Origin: Cryobacterium sp. Y57
GTDB taxonomy: Bacteria > Actinomycetota > Actinomycetes > Actinomycetales > Microbacteriaceae
Direction: 5' to 3'
Assembly (NCBI RefSeq): GCF_002929505.1
Contig: NZ_PJJL01000071.1
Coordinates: 62,001-126,000 of the forward strand
DNA: 64,000 nucleotides
A program made the position numbers and the translations under genes. Below are positions 26,988 to 36,896 of the stretch, in pieces; position 1 is the stretch's first letter, and each line of letters opens with the position of its first letter. The notes under the pieces are model-generated. The model was not told where the DNA came from, made no database searches, and saw nothing but the letters and a program-made list of their open reading frames with translations.

Positions 26988-29474
26988 CTAACCCGCACCA
27001 CGGACGACCGGAGCTGCCGCGTGGGGTGCCGCGCCGACCGATGCGGCCGTGGCAGACGGAGAGACCGAAACCGCGGGCGGTAACCCGGGCGGACCTCGGG
27101 CGGCGACCTTCTCCGTCCAGAGTACGAGAGTGCCGTTGGCTCCCGGCGCGACGACCGACATCCCCTCCTGATCGGTGCACGCCGACAGGGTGCCGACCGA
27201 CGCGAGAATAATGAGCAGTTTGTTCGTGGGGTGACCGTAGGTGTTCTTCGCCCCGACCGAGATCAGGCCGACGCGAGCACGAAGTTCCGCGTACAGCTCC
27301 GGGCTCTGGTCGGCCGAACCGTGGTGGGCCACCTTGACGACGTCGACCCGTCCCGGCGGTGACACGCGGCGGAGAACGTCCTGTGCCTCTTGCCCCAGGT
27401 CGCCGAGGAAGATGGAACGGATGCCCCGCCCGTCAAACGTGATCGTGATACTTCCCGGGTTGCCAACCTGCATGGTCGTCGCTCCACGAATGGGCCAGAG
27501 GATGTTCCAGTGCAGGCCGCCGAGCGTGCCGGAATCACCGCGCGCGGCCTGCCGAACTGCAGCTCCGCCCGCGGCGAGGCGCGCGTGCAGGCTCTCATCC
27601 TGGGCATTCTCGGGCACACCGACGAGGGCGGTGTCGACGCGCCCGATGACGGCGTCGACCCCGCCGATATGGTCAAGGTCGTAATGGGTGAGCACGAGCA
27701 GGTTGATGCGGGTGATGCCCAGAGTGGCCAGGCAGGTACTCAACAGTTTGGGGTCTGGCCCAACGTCAACGAGACCGTAGGCGTCGCCGTCGCGCACGAC
27801 CACGGCGTCGCCCTGGCCGATGTCACACGCCGCAATCTGCCAATTCGATGGAAACGACACCGCTCGGCCGATTCCGGTGCCGATCAACGACCCCGCGTAG
27901 CCGCCCAGGCCGACCACGAGCACGGCGAGCACTGCCGCCGGCCAGCGCGCGGGTCGGGCGCCCGGCCCGCGCAGCACGACGATGAGGGTGAGTACGGTCC
28001 CGACGGCGAGCAGCAGCACCCCCCACACGCCGCCCGGCCAGGGCAATCGGTTACCCGGCAGGGTCGACACCACCTGAGCGACGGCGGCGATCCACGCCGA
28101 AGGGGTCCAGGCCAGGGCGAGCAGCCCGGACGCCACCCCGGGCAGCACCGGTAAGGCCAGACACGCGATCAGCCCGACCACTGTCGCGACGGGCGCGGCC
28201 GGGCCAGCCAGAATATTGGCCGGAACCCCATAGGACGGCAGGCTGGGACTCAGCAGAATCAGGACCGGCTGGCAGGCCAGCTGGGCCGCGAGCGGGATGG
28301 CGATGAGGGCGGCGAGGGCGGATGGCATCCACTGACTGAGTACGCGGCACAGCGGACCGGCGATCACGAGGAGTCCGGCGGTCGCGAGCACCGAGAGCGC
28401 AAACCCATAGTTGCGCGCCAGCCACGGATCGCTCACCAGCAGGCCGATCACAACAAACAACAGGGTTGGCACGCCCCGACCCGGTCGTCCCGCCCCAATC
28501 GAGGCGAGGGTCACCGTGGCCATCACGGCGGAGCGCAGCACGCTCGGCTCCGGGGTGACCAAAATGGTGAAGCCGAGCAACGTCAGGAGCGAGAGCACGA
28601 TGCGCCAGGAGCGGCGCAGCCGGAGATAGCCGCCGAGGAGCATGATCGAGGCAATGATGATCGCGCAATTGGCTCCGGATACCGCGGTCAGGTGACTGAG
28701 AGAGCTGGTCTTCATCGCGGCATCAAGCGCGGGGCTGACCGCGCTCGTGTCACCGATAGCCAGTCCGGGCAGTAGATCACCCCCGTCGCCGGCAAGACTC
28801 GTCGCGGCCGCCCTGAACCTGGCTCGCAGCTCGTTGGCCCACTGCAACCACCATGGGGGCGCCGCAATACCACGCGCCGTTTCGGTGGTGAATAATAGGG
28901 CGACCGTGGCATCACCGAGCTCAGTCAGGCGCAGCGTGCCGCGCACGTGGAGGATCGATCCGATTTCTGGTTCGGTTCCGGCCCTGGCTGCTTCGGCGAA
29001 CACCACGACCGGGCTCGACACGTGCGCGGTCGTGCCGCGGCTGTCGATCTGGGTCAGGGTGGCCTTGTACCGCACCCGTCCCGACGTTCCACTGCCGATG
29101 AAGGCTTTGGTCGCAACCGGAACCGACCAGATAGTGAGTATCGCGGTGACCGGCGCGTGCGACCCGGCGGCGTCGCGCACCTCGGGCGGCAGCCGAACCG
29201 GCGCCCACGCGGCGACGGCGGTGGCTACGAGCGCCGCGCCGGCGCAGCAGAGCAGCACGCTGGCGCACGCTGTCTGCCTGCGCCTGGATCTCGGCGCTGT
29301 CGGCCGCCCGATGCGCTGCGCCATTCGGCCGATCAGCAGTACGCCGATACAGCCGCCGGCTACTAGCCACAGCGTCACAGCGACGGCGCCGGCCACGGTG
29401 GGCGCGCCGATCAGCAGGCCGGCGGTCAGCCACACGGCCAGTGCCGGCAACGCAAGCCGCAGATCGAGGCTCAT
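26988..29474 (-). CDS. comEC: ComEC/Rec2 DNA-uptake channel
   Basis: An 828-residue membrane protein expected to form the channel that brings single-stranded DNA across the membrane in natural competence. Order: N-terminal helices and DUF4131-like OB domain (about 1–220), the Competence membrane domain (about 230–510; SHLTAVSGANCAIIIASIMLLGGYLRLRR is the signature), and a metallo-beta-lactamase domain (about 560–790) with LTHYDLDHIGGVDAVIG as metal-binding HxDxDH-type and AHHGSADQSP. GDAVVVRDGDAYGLVDVG leads into the MBL. A Pro/Ala-rich tail ends it. It overlaps comEA by 4 bases. Whether the host is transformable cannot be told here. Confidence 0.95.
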   Translation of the reverse strand: MSLDLRLALPALAVWLTAGLLIGAPTVAGAVAVTLWLVAGGCIGVLLIGRMAQRIGRPTAPRSRRRQTACASVLLCCAGAALVATAVAAWAPVRLPPEVRDAAGSHAPVTAILTIWSVPVATKAFIGSGTSGRVRYKATLTQIDSRGTTAHVSSPVVVFAEAARAGTEPEIGSILHVRGTLRLTELGDATVALLFTTETARGIAAPPWWLQWANELRARFRAAATSLAGDGGDLLPGLAIGDTSAVSPALDAAMKTSSLSHLTAVSGANCAIIIASIMLLGGYLRLRRSWRIVLSLLTLLGFTILVTPEPSVLRSAVMATVTLASIGAGRPGRGVPTLLFVVIGLLVSDPWLARNYGFALSVLATAGLLVIAGPLCRVLSQWMPSALAALIAIPLAAQLACQPVLILLSPSLPSYGVPANILAGPAAPVATVVGLIACLALPVLPGVASGLLALAWTPSAWIAAVAQVVSTLPGNRLPWPGGVWGVLLLAVGTVLTLIVVLRGPGARPARWPAAVLAVLVVGLGGYAGSLIGTGIGRAVSFPSNWQIAACDIGQGDAVVVRDGDAYGLVDVGPDPKLLSTCLATLGITRINLLVLTHYDLDHIGGVDAVIGRVDTALVGVPENAQDESLHARLAAGGAAVRQAARGDSGTLGGLHWNILWPIRGATTMQVGNPGSITITFDGRGIRSIFLGDLGQEAQDVLRRVSPPGRVDVVKVAHHGSADQSPELYAELRARVGLISVGAKNTYGHPTNKLLIILASVGTLSACTDQEGMSVVAPGANGTLVLWTEKVAARGPPGLPPAVSVSPSATAASVGAAPHAAAPVVRGAG

Positions 29475-30199
29475 ACCGTGATGAAGTCTTTGAGCGCCTC
29501 GAAGGTTTTATCGCCGATCCCGGCGACGTCGCGCAGCCCGTCGATGCTCGTAAACCGGCCGTTCTTCGTGCGATAGTCCAGGATGCGCTGGGCCATGGTC
29601 GGACCGATCCGAGGCAGGGAGTCCAGGTCGGCTACGGCGGCCGTATTGAGGTTGACCTTGGGCGCTTTCGCGTTAGCTCCCCCAGTGCCGCCGGCCCCAG
29701 TGCCGCCGACCGCTGCGGGGAGTTCCGGTGGCACTTCGCCCTGTCGGGGTACATAGAACTGCTCGCCATCACTAAGGAGGCGCGCCAAATTCACGCCCGC
29801 AGGATCGGCCTCCGCTGTCAAACCACCGGCAGCAGCAATCGCGTCCATGACCCGATCGCCGTCAGATAGTTGAAACAACCCGGGCCGTGATATCGCTCCG
29901 AGAACGTGCACAAAGATGGTGACACCGGTGTCGGTCGCAATCGCCTGGCCGGGAAGGGCGCTCGCCCCCGCTCCGACGTCGAACGGTTCTAATGTCGCGC
30001 TGCTACCCGAGGTGATCGACGCTTCCGACCCGACCGTGCGCTGCCCGGCCTGCTGGCCGACGGCGGACACGATGACGGCGACAACGAGGGCGAGCAGCAG
30101 CAGCACGACGGCTGCTCCGACGCCGACCCGCAGTCGAGGACGATAGCGGGCGGCTGGAGCAAGGCGGTCGAGGTCGAGCGGGGAACAATCAGGCTGCAT
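29471..30199 (-). CDS. comEA: ComEA-like DNA receptor (SLBB + helix-hairpin-helix)
   Basis: A 242-residue membrane-anchored, extracytoplasmic DNA-binding protein. One membrane helix, VGVGAAVVLLLLALVVAVIVSAV (about 25–47), is followed by a Ser/Thr/Ala linker, an SLBB-like domain (about 90–150; ITVFVHVLGAISRPGLFQLSDGDRVMDAIAAAGG), a Gly-rich spacer (TGAGGTGGANA), and a tandem helix-hairpin-helix at the end (about 180–242; VNLNTAAVADLDSLPRIGPTMAQRILDYR). Start MQPDCSPLDLDRL is preceded by a -10-like TAGCGT six bases upstream, so it is probably leaderless. First gene of comEA–comEC–holA. Confidence 0.94.
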   Translation of the reverse strand: MQPDCSPLDLDRLAPAARYRPRLRVGVGAAVVLLLLALVVAVIVSAVGQQAGQRTVGSEASITSGSSATLEPFDVGAGASALPGQAIATDTGVTIFVHVLGAISRPGLFQLSDGDRVMDAIAAAGGLTAEADPAGVNLARLLSDGEQFYVPRQGEVPPELPAAVGGTGAGGTGGANAKAPKVNLNTAAVADLDSLPRIGPTMAQRILDYRTKNGRFTSIDGLRDVAGIGDKTFEALKDFITV

Positions 30200-30287
30200 G
30201 CTCGCACGCTAGGCCGGGCACAGCATCCGCTAGCCTTGCACTGCCCCATCTGTGGATGCCTTCAGCCGGCCCAGACTTGTGGAGAAG

Positions 30288-30319
30288 GTCCCGGTCGATC
30301 ACGCGCGATCGACCGGGAC
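30288..30319 (-). terminator. Perfect 13-bp hairpin after leuS
   Basis: GTCCCGGTCGATC (30288–30300) pairs perfectly with 30307–30319 over a six-base loop, 18 bases past the leuS stop. No T-run follows on the leuS strand (CTTCTCC), as is common for actinobacterial terminators. Confidence 0.7.
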
Positions 30320-30336
30320 GGGTCAGTCGTGTCGCG

Positions 30337-32937
30337 CTAGGCGCGTGTGACGAACGAGACGAGCTTGGGCACGCGAACGATCACCTTGATGATCTCGCGA
30401 TCACCGATCGAACGGATGACCGCAGCGGCGTCCCGCGCCATTTTTTCCAGGTCTTCGCTGGAGATTTTCGGCGAAACTTCGAGCAGGGTACGCATTTTTC
30501 CATCGACCTGCACGACCGCCGTCACCGACTCCTGCACGAGCAGGGTCTGCTCGGCCTTGCGCCACGGCACGAGAGCGATGCACGGCTCGTAGCCGAGGTG
30601 CTCCCACATGTCTTCGGCCGCGTAGGGCGCGAAGAGGTTCAGCGCCATGGCGGTGGCCTCGGCGGCTTCACGCACTGCGGCATCCCCTGAACCGGCACCG
30701 GTGTCGATGACCTTGCGGGTGGCGTTGACCAGCTCCATCAGGCGTGCCACGACGACATTGAACTTGAACGACTCCACCAAGCCGGGCGCATCCGCAAGGA
30801 AGCGATGCGTGACGCGGCGCAGGGTGACGTCACCGGTCTTCCACTCCACGTCGGGCGCGCTGGACACGTCGCGCGCGACGCGCCAGGCGCGGGCGAGGAA
30901 CTTGGCCGAACCGACCGGAGACACGTCGGCCCAGTCGATGTCGTCTTCGGGCGGGCCGGCGAAGGCCATTGTGAGGCGTACGGCATCGACACCGTGGCGT
31001 TCGACTTCCTCGGTGAAGTAGACGAGGTTGCCGCGGCTTTTGCTCATCTTGGCACCGTCGAGAATGACCATGCCCTGATTGAGCAGCGCGGTGAAGGGCT
31101 CGGTGAAGCTCACGTAGCCTTCGTCGAACAGGAACTTCGTGATGAAGCGCGCGTAGAGCAGGTGCAGGATGGCGTGCTCGACACCGCCGACGTACTGGTC
31201 GACGGGTGCCCATTTCTCGGCCTCCTTCGGGTCGAAGGCTTTGGTGTCATCACTCGGGTTCAAAAACCGCAGAAAGTACCAGGAGCTGTCGACGAAGGTG
31301 TCCAGGGTGTCGGCGTCGCGTGTCGCCGGAGTCCCGTCGATCGGGTTCGGCACATTGACCCAGTCGGTCGCTCCGCCCAGGGGCGAAGTTCCCCTCGGCT
31401 TTAGATCGAGCCCCTCTGCGGGCGGCAGCAACACCGGCAACTGATCTTCAGGAACCGGAATCTCGGTGCCGTCGGCGCCGTGGATGATGGGGATTGGCGC
31501 GCCCCAGTAACGCTGGCGGGAGACGAGCCAGTCGCGCAGGCGATAGTTCTTCGCGGAGCGGCCGAGCCCGTCGTTGGTCAGTTGCTCGATGATGCGCTTG
31601 ATGGCGGTGATCTTGCTCAGGCCGTTGAGGGGGCCCGAATTGATCAGGCGGCCCTCGCCCGCCAGCGCGATGCCGGTGCTGAGCGGGTCGAGCTCTGGCA
31701 GCTCTTCGGTGCCGTCGAGCATGCCCTGAGTAATCACCGGGATCATGCCGGTGGCCGGAGAGTTGGTGTCGACGACGACCCGCACGGGCAGGTTGAAGGC
31801 ACGGGCGAAGTCGAGGTCGCGCTGGTCGTGGGCCGGCACAGCCATGATCGCGCCGGTGCCATAGTCAGCGAGCACATAGTCGGCGGCCCAGACGGGCAGG
31901 CGTTCGCCGTTGACCGGGTTGATCGCGTAGCGACCGAGGAACACGCCCGTCTTGGGCCGATCAGTGGCCTGACGCTCGATCTCGGTGCTGCGCTGCACCT
32001 GCAGGAGGTAGTCCTGGAACGCCTCCTGCACGTCAGGCGTGGCCTCGGCGACGAGTTCGGCAGCGAGGTCAGAATCTGGCGCCACGACCATGAAGGTGGC
32101 GCCGAAAAGCGTGTCGGGACGGGTCGTGAACACGGTGACGCGCTCCGTGCGGCCCTCGATAGCGAAGTCGACATCCGCTCCGATGGAGCGTCCGATCCAG
32201 TTGCGCTGCATGTTGAGCACCTTGGCCGGCCAGGTGCCCTCGAGCTGGTTCAAATCATCCAGCAGGCGGTCGGCGTAGTCGGTGATCCTGAAGTACCACT
32301 GGGTGAGCTTCTTCTTCACGACGACGGCGCCGCTGCGGTCGCTCGTGCCGTCGGCCAGTACCTGTTCGTTGGCAAGCACGGTCTGGTCGATCGGGTCCCA
32401 GTTGACCCAGCTGTCCTTGCGGTAGGCGAGCCCCTTCTTGTGCAGCTGCAGGAACAGCCACTGGGTCCACTTGTAATATTCGGGGTCGCTCGTGTGCAGT
32501 TCGCGGTCCCAGTCAAAGCTGGTCGCGTAGAGCTTCATGCTCTTCTTCTGCTGGGCGATGTTGTCGTAGGTCCAACCGCGCGGGTCGATGCCCCGCTTGA
32601 TGGCGGCGTTCTCGGCCGGCAGTCCAAAGGAGTCCCAGCCAATTGGGTGCAGCACGTTGAAACCCTGGTGGCGCCAGTAGCGGGCGACGACATCGCCGAG
32701 CGCGTACACCTCGGCGTGGCCCATGTGCAGGTCGCCGGAGGGGTAGGGGAACATGTCGAGCACGTACTTGCGCGGGCGGGTATCGCCCTCGGCGCTCGTC
32801 TTGAACGGGGCGAGTTCCTCCCAGATGGGTTGCCACTTCGCCTGGATCGCCGCGAAGTCGTACACTTCTTCGTCGCTCTCGTCGCGCGCGTCAATGCGTA
32901 CGCTGTCATGCTCGTGTGCCACGTGACTCTCATTCAT
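30337..32937 (-). CDS. leuS: Leucyl-tRNA synthetase
   Basis: An 866-residue class I aminoacyl-tRNA synthetase that charges tRNA-Leu in the cytosol. The HIGH-type motif is [23 protein letters not shown] (about 63–85) and the KMSKS loop is [15 protein letters not shown] (about 640). The editing (CP1) domain shows [19 protein letters not shown] and [16 protein letters not shown], where the latter contains the editing aspartate region. [17 protein letters not shown] is also conserved. I use the ATG for [12 protein letters not shown]; an ATG 11 codons earlier is possible because no strong Shine-Dalgarno distinguishes them. It ends at a strong hairpin and stands alone between comEA and pabB. Confidence 0.98.
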   Translation of the reverse strand: MNESHVAHEHDSVRIDARDESDEEVYDFAAIQAKWQPIWEELAPFKTSAEGDTRPRKYVLDMFPYPSGDLHMGHAEVYALGDVVARYWRHQGFNVLHPIGWDSFGLPAENAAIKRGIDPRGWTYDNIAQQKKSMKLYATSFDWDRELHTSDPEYYKWTQWLFLQLHKKGLAYRKDSWVNWDPIDQTVLANEQVLADGTSDRSGAVVVKKKLTQWYFRITDYADRLLDDLNQLEGTWPAKVLNMQRNWIGRSIGADVDFAIEGRTERVTVFTTRPDTLFGATFMVVAPDSDLAAELVAEATPDVQEAFQDYLLQVQRSTEIERQATDRPKTGVFLGRYAINPVNGERLPVWAADYVLADYGTGAIMAVPAHDQRDLDFARAFNLPVRVVVDTNSPATGMIPVITQGMLDGTEELPELDPLSTGIALAGEGRLINSGPLNGLSKITAIKRIIEQLTNDGLGRSAKNYRLRDWLVSRQRYWGAPIPIIHGADGTEIPVPEDQLPVLLPPAEGLDLKPRGTSPLGGATDWVNVPNPIDGTPATRDADTLDTFVDSSWYFLRFLNPSDDTKAFDPKEAEKWAPVDQYVGGVEHAILHLLYARFITKFLFDEGYVSFTEPFTALLNQGMVILDGAKMSKSRGNLVYFTEEVERHGVDAVRLTMAFAGPPEDDIDWADVSPVGSAKFLARAWRVARDVSSAPDVEWKTGDVTLRRVTHRFLADAPGLVESFKFNVVVARLMELVNATRKVIDTGAGSGDAAVREAAEATAMALNLFAPYAAEDMWEHLGYEPCIALVPWRKAEQTLLVQESVTAVVQVDGKMRTLLEVSPKISSEDLEKMARDAAAVIRSIGDREIIKVIVRVPKLVSFVTRA

Positions 32938-33019
32938 TGCAGGGGTTGTACATGATCGATGCGGGAGCATTCGCTCGGGCGCACGCGCGATGAAGCGCAC
33001 GTATGCACGGTCTAGATTA

Positions 33020-34465
33020 CTAGGGCGCGGCGATGCCGAGGCTCGCCAGCAGCGCGGCCGCCTTGATTCGGGTCTCTTCGATCTCGTCGGCGGCGATCGA
33101 GAGGGTGGTGATTCCGCCACCCGTTCCGATACTGGCTCCCTCGATATCGAGCACGATGCTGCGGATGACGATGGCCAGGTCGGCCACGCCGCCGTGCCCG
33201 ATATAGCCGAATGCCCCGGAATAGACCCCCCGCGGCCCCTGTTCGAGCGCGTCGAGTATCGTCATCGCGCTCTGCTTCGGGGCACCCGTCATGGAACCGG
33301 CCGGAAAACACGACTCAATGGCGTCGACCACCGTGATACCCGGTGACAGAAGCGCTTCAATGGTGCTGACCAGTTGGTGCACGTGTGGGTAGCTCTCCAC
33401 CGCCAGCAGGCTGGAGACGGCTACGGTACCGAGCTCGGCGATTCGTCCGAGGTCGTTGCGCATGAGGTCGACGATCATCAGGTTTTCGGCGCGCTCTTTG
33501 TCGCTTTTGGCGAGTTCGACTTTCAGCCGTTCGTCTTCGGCTGCCTCGTTCGAGCGTGGCCGGGTGCCTTTGATCGGTTTGGTCCGGATGCGTCGATCCC
33601 GGCTCACCTGCAGAAACTGCTCCGGGCTCGCGCTCAGCAGCGCCACGTCACCAAAGCGCAGCAAACCGCCATGGTGGCTGGGGCTGCCAGTTCGCAGCCG
33701 GCCGTAGGTTTCAACCGGGTGCCACTCGCCCGGCACCCGAATCTCATTGGTCAGGCACAGTTGGTACGCGTCGCCGTTGCCGATGAAAGCCAGGCAGGTC
33801 TCGATCAGGGCGTCATAGTCGGTGGGACTGTGACGCCACCTTGGGGCAGCGGATGCCCGCAGCAGAGAAGCGCGAGTCGGCGGGGGTGTGACGCGGTCCA
33901 CCGTCTGGGTCGCCGGTAGCGCTGCGGTGATCTGGTCGAACCAGTCGGCGACGGACGCTCCTGTCTCGCCTGCACTCGCTCGTGCCACGAGTGTCACCGT
34001 ACGGTCACCGTGGTCGAACCGGATCATGCGGTCTATTTCAAGCAGTGCGGCATCGGGGTACCGAGACTCGTGCGTGGGTGTACCGACGGTGTTCGCGCCC
34101 AGTTCGTAGCCGAGCCAACCGACCCAACCAAGCTCAAACCCATCCGGACGCGAGGCAGCGTCTGCAGGCGGGCTGTCGCTTTTGAGGTCGCGACGCAGAA
34201 ACTCGAAGACGGTCTCGTGTGTGCTCACCGGAGGCGGGGCATCCTGCGGATAAACGTATGTGCTGGTGACCGTTCCCTCCATCACCGAGGCCGTGACGAA
34301 ACGAGACCGGGGCGACGCCGCCCCGAGGTAGCTGACGCCGGTGCGCGCCCTCGGTCCGGCATCGAGCCAGAAAGAATACCGGTCGAAAGCATACAGCGCA
34401 GTAAAAACCGCGGCAGGGTCGAACCAACCGGCCAAGAGCTTGCTCTGCACGGTGCCGGTCACCAC
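33020..34465 (-). CDS. pabB: Aminodeoxychorismate synthase component I
   Basis: A 481-residue chorismate-binding enzyme making 4-amino-4-deoxychorismate for folate, using ammonia from a PabA-type partner. The PIKGTRPR motif (about 295–302), whose lysine marks PabB over TrpE, is present. Conserved chorismate-domain stretches: [20 protein letters not shown] (about 330), [22 protein letters not shown] (about 390), and [26 protein letters not shown]. The N-terminus is less conserved. GTG start at 34465, with a TAGACT-type -10 only a few bases upstream (probably leaderless). No pabA is nearby in the window, so the glutaminase is elsewhere. Assignment as PabB over TrpE rests on the motif. Confidence 0.9.
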   Translation of the reverse strand: MVTGTVQSKLLAGWFDPAAVFTALYAFDRYSFWLDAGPRARTGVSYLGAASPRSRFVTASVMEGTVTSTYVYPQDAPPPVSTHETVFEFLRRDLKSDSPPADAASRPDGFELGWVGWLGYELGANTVGTPTHESRYPDAALLEIDRMIRFDHGDRTVTLVARASAGETGASVADWFDQITAALPATQTVDRVTPPPTRASLLRASAAPRWRHSPTDYDALIETCLAFIGNGDAYQLCLTNEIRVPGEWHPVETYGRLRTGSPSHHGGLLRFGDVALLSASPEQFLQVSRDRRIRTKPIKGTRPRSNEAAEDERLKVELAKSDKERAENLMIVDLMRNDLGRIAELGTVAVSSLLAVESYPHVHQLVSTIEALLSPGITVVDAIESCFPAGSMTGAPKQSAMTILDALEQGPRGVYSGAFGYIGHGGVADLAIVIRSIVLDIEGASIGTGGGITTLSIAADEIEETRIKAAALLASLGIAAP

Positions 34466-34540
34466 ACTAGTCTAGCTTTTCGACGCGGTGGGGGCCGGGT
34501 CGACCTTGTTGAATCGCGCGCGGCACGTAGGCTGGGCACA

Positions 34541-35176
34541 ATGAATGACATCCTCACGTGGATTCTCGACACCGTCTCCGGCGTCGACCCGGTCATTCGA
34601 ACGCTTCTGGCCGGTGTGGGCATGCTGTTGGAGACCTCGGTGCTGGTGGGGCTGGTCGTACCCGGCGACACCATTGTGATCGTTGCCAGCACTGCGGTCG
34701 CCAGCCCGGTGGAATTCGTCACCCTGGTTCTGGCCGTGATCGTGGGAGCCCTGACCGGAGAGAGCATCGGTTTTGCCCTCGGGCACCACTTCGGCCCGTT
34801 CATCAGGAGCAGCAGGCTGGGGCGACGCATCGGCGAGCACAACTGGGCTCGCGCTGAGACCTACCTCGACCGGCGCGGAGGGTTGGCCGTTTTTATTTCC
34901 CGGTTTCTGCCGGTCTTGCACTCGCTGATCCCGCTCACCGTGGGAATGAGCCGTATGCGGTACGGCACCTTCATGGCCTGGACCGTACCCGCCTGCATCA
35001 TCTGGTCCCTCGCCTACGTGAGCGTCGGATCGGCTGCGGCGGACGGCTACCGCGAGCTGAGCGGGCGCCTGCACTTCGCCGGCTACCTCTTCGTCGGCGT
35101 GATCGCCCTGTTCACACTCGCGGTCTTCCTCCTCAAGAAATGGCTGCACCGCCGCGAACTGCGCCACATGGACTGA
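34541..35176 (+). CDS. DedA-family membrane protein
   Basis: A 211-residue polytopic membrane protein of the DedA/VTT superfamily, thought to flip or transport lipids (undecaprenyl phosphate or phosphatidylethanolamine). VTT landmarks: LVVPGDTIVIVASTAVASPVEF (about 38–59), GALTGESIGFALGHHFG (about 68–84) and FISRFLPVLHSLIPLTVGMSRMRYGTFMAW (about 118–147; conserved R/P pair). About five hydrophobic segments. The ATG lies 7 bases after a -10-like TAGGCT, so it is probably leaderless. Its last 44 bases overlap the end of cydC on the opposite strand. Confidence 0.92.
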   Translation: MNDILTWILDTVSGVDPVIRTLLAGVGMLLETSVLVGLVVPGDTIVIVASTAVASPVEFVTLVLAVIVGALTGESIGFALGHHFGPFIRSSRLGRRIGEHNWARAETYLDRRGGLAVFISRFLPVLHSLIPLTVGMSRMRYGTFMAWTVPACIIWSLAYVSVGSAAADGYRELSGRLHFAGYLFVGVIALFTLAVFLLKKWLHRRELRHMD

Positions 35177-36896
35177 TTACGGTGGGCCCGCCGGCACGGG
35201 CCGGCAGCGTCACCCTCGCGGTCACGAGCTCGTCAGGTACCGGGGTATGAGAGATGAGCAGCACTGCGCGGTGCGCATCGGCCGCGGCCGTCAGGATGTC
35301 GCGCACGAGGGCATCCGCCCCGGCACTGTCGACATTGGCGGTGGGCTCGTCGACGATCAGCACCGGAAAATCGGCGAGCAGGGCCCGCGCCAGGGCAATA
35401 CGCTGCGCCTGGCCGCCGGAGACCAACGCACCACGCTCGCCCACCCGGGCGTCGAGGCCGCCGCGGGCGCGGGACCACTCGGCTAGTCCGACGCGCGCCA
35501 GCACGGCTTCGAGCTCGGCATCGGTGGTGGTATCGCGGGCGAACAGCAAATTCTGGCGGATGCTGTCGTCAAATAACCACGGGCGCTGCTCGCACAGTCC
35601 GACCATGCGTCTCACCTCGGACTGGGCGAGCAGTCGCGCCTCAACCCCGTTCAATCGATATGAACCGGTGTAGTCGAGAAAGCGCTCGAGGGTTTGGGCG
35701 AGGGTGGTCTTGCCGGCGCCGCTCGGCCCGGCCAGGTGCACGCGATCGCCCGGCGCCAACCGCAGGGTGACGCCGGCCACGCCGGGTTCGTGCTGCCCTG
35801 GCCAGCGCGCGGCGAGATCGGCCAGTTCCAGAACGACCGGACCGCTGGCGCAATCGGAGGCACACAGCGTCAGCGGGTCGACCACATCGACGGGAATCTC
35901 CCCCGGGACCGCGGCCGGAACGATGTCGGCGACCCGGGTAGCACTCACCCGCACCTGCCGCCAGGCCGAGCCGGCGAGGGGAATCATACCGAAGACCTCG
36001 AACACGGCCATCGGTACGAGCACGGCCACGATGACGGTCGGGCCGAGCAGCACGGGGCTGAGCAGGCCACCGCCGCTGTCGAGGGCGGGGACACCAAAAT
36101 AGAGAGCCCCGAGCGTTGCCGCGCCGGCGAACAGCGCCACCACCGCCGACTGGACGCCGATCCCGACCGATCGGCGCAGGGTGGCCTGTCGGAGGCGCGC
36201 GTCGGTACGCGCCAGCTGCTCGAGACGCGGGGTGAGAGCGTCGAAGGCGGTGAGGACGTCGAGGTTCTCGATGATCTCGAGCACCTCATCGGCGAGGGAA
36301 CCGCGCAGGGGCGCGAGTTCACGATCGGCACGTGCGGACAGTGTGCCGGAGAAGAGCGTTCCGAGTATTCCGGCCAGCAGCAGGCAGACCAGCAGCGTCA
36401 GTCCGGCAGCCGGAACGATCAGCCAGATACCGACCACACTGAGCAGGGCCGTTGTTCCCGCTACCAGGAGCGGCTGCACGACGCGCAACGGCAGGTCCTG
36501 AAGATCGTCGACATCCCGCACGAGGCGGGTGAGCAGATCACCACGCCCGGTGCTGGCGAGCCCGGCCGGAGCGATGGGCACGATGCGTCGAAACATGCCG
36601 AGGCGCAGTTCGGCGAGCTGCCGGAAGGCGGCATCGTGGCTGGACACCCGTTCCAGATAGCGAAACACAGAGCGAAAAATAGCGAAGGCGCGAACCCCGA
36701 CGACGGCCAATCCCAGAACCGCGAGGGACGGCATTTCGGCCGCGACGGTGATCAGCCAGGCGGAGCAGGCCAAGAGCGCCACCGCCATGACGGCGCTGCC
36801 GATGCCGGCCAGCAGACCGGGAACGAACCAGCGTGGGTGAGGCTGGGCGAGGCGCAACACGTCGCGGGTATGCGGGTGCAACGTGGCCTCAGACAT
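35133..36896 (-). CDS. cydC: Cytochrome bd assembly ABC exporter, CydC subunit
   Basis: A 587-residue fused membrane/ATPase half-transporter that, with CydD, exports glutathione/cysteine or heme-related reductant needed to assemble cytochrome bd. Six helices (about 25–310) come first; the cytosolic ATPase (about 350–575) has Walker A GPSGAGKTTL, signature LVSGGQAQRIALARALL and Walker B FPVLIVDEPTANVDSAGADAL, with the H-loop ISHTP. Order and the weaker similarity to CydD match cydC. Start MSEATLHPHTRDVLR overlaps cydD by 8 bases. Its C-terminal tail overlaps the end of dedA by 44 bases on the opposite strand. Confidence 0.95.
   Translation of the reverse strand: MSEATLHPHTRDVLRLAQPHPRWFVPGLLAGIGSAVMAVALLACSAWLITVAAEMPSLAVLGLAVVGVRAFAIFRSVFRYLERVSSHDAAFRQLAELRLGMFRRIVPIAPAGLASTGRGDLLTRLVRDVDDLQDLPLRVVQPLLVAGTTALLSVVGIWLIVPAAGLTLLVCLLLAGILGTLFSGTLSARADRELAPLRGSLADEVLEIIENLDVLTAFDALTPRLEQLARTDARLRQATLRRSVGIGVQSAVVALFAGAATLGALYFGVPALDSGGGLLSPVLLGPTVIVAVLVPMAVFEVFGMIPLAGSAWRQVRVSATRVADIVPAAVPGEIPVDVVDPLTLCASDCASGPVVLELADLAARWPGQHEPGVAGVTLRLAPGDRVHLAGPSGAGKTTLAQTLERFLDYTGSYRLNGVEARLLAQSEVRRMVGLCEQRPWLFDDSIRQNLLFARDTTTDAELEAVLARVGLAEWSRARGGLDARVGERGALVSGGQAQRIALARALLADFPVLIVDEPTANVDSAGADALVRDILTAAADAHRAVLLISHTPVPDELVTARVTLPARAGGPTVISPCGAVRGGAAIS

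Noticed and set aside
26950-27180. Longer N-terminus for holA running into comEC
   Set aside because: The extension overlaps comEC and lacks a ribosome site, while a TTG after AAGGAG at 26949 fits well.
33012-33311. Small antisense protein over pabB
   Set aside because: It is one of many Arg-rich frames opposite or beside real genes and has no start signal.
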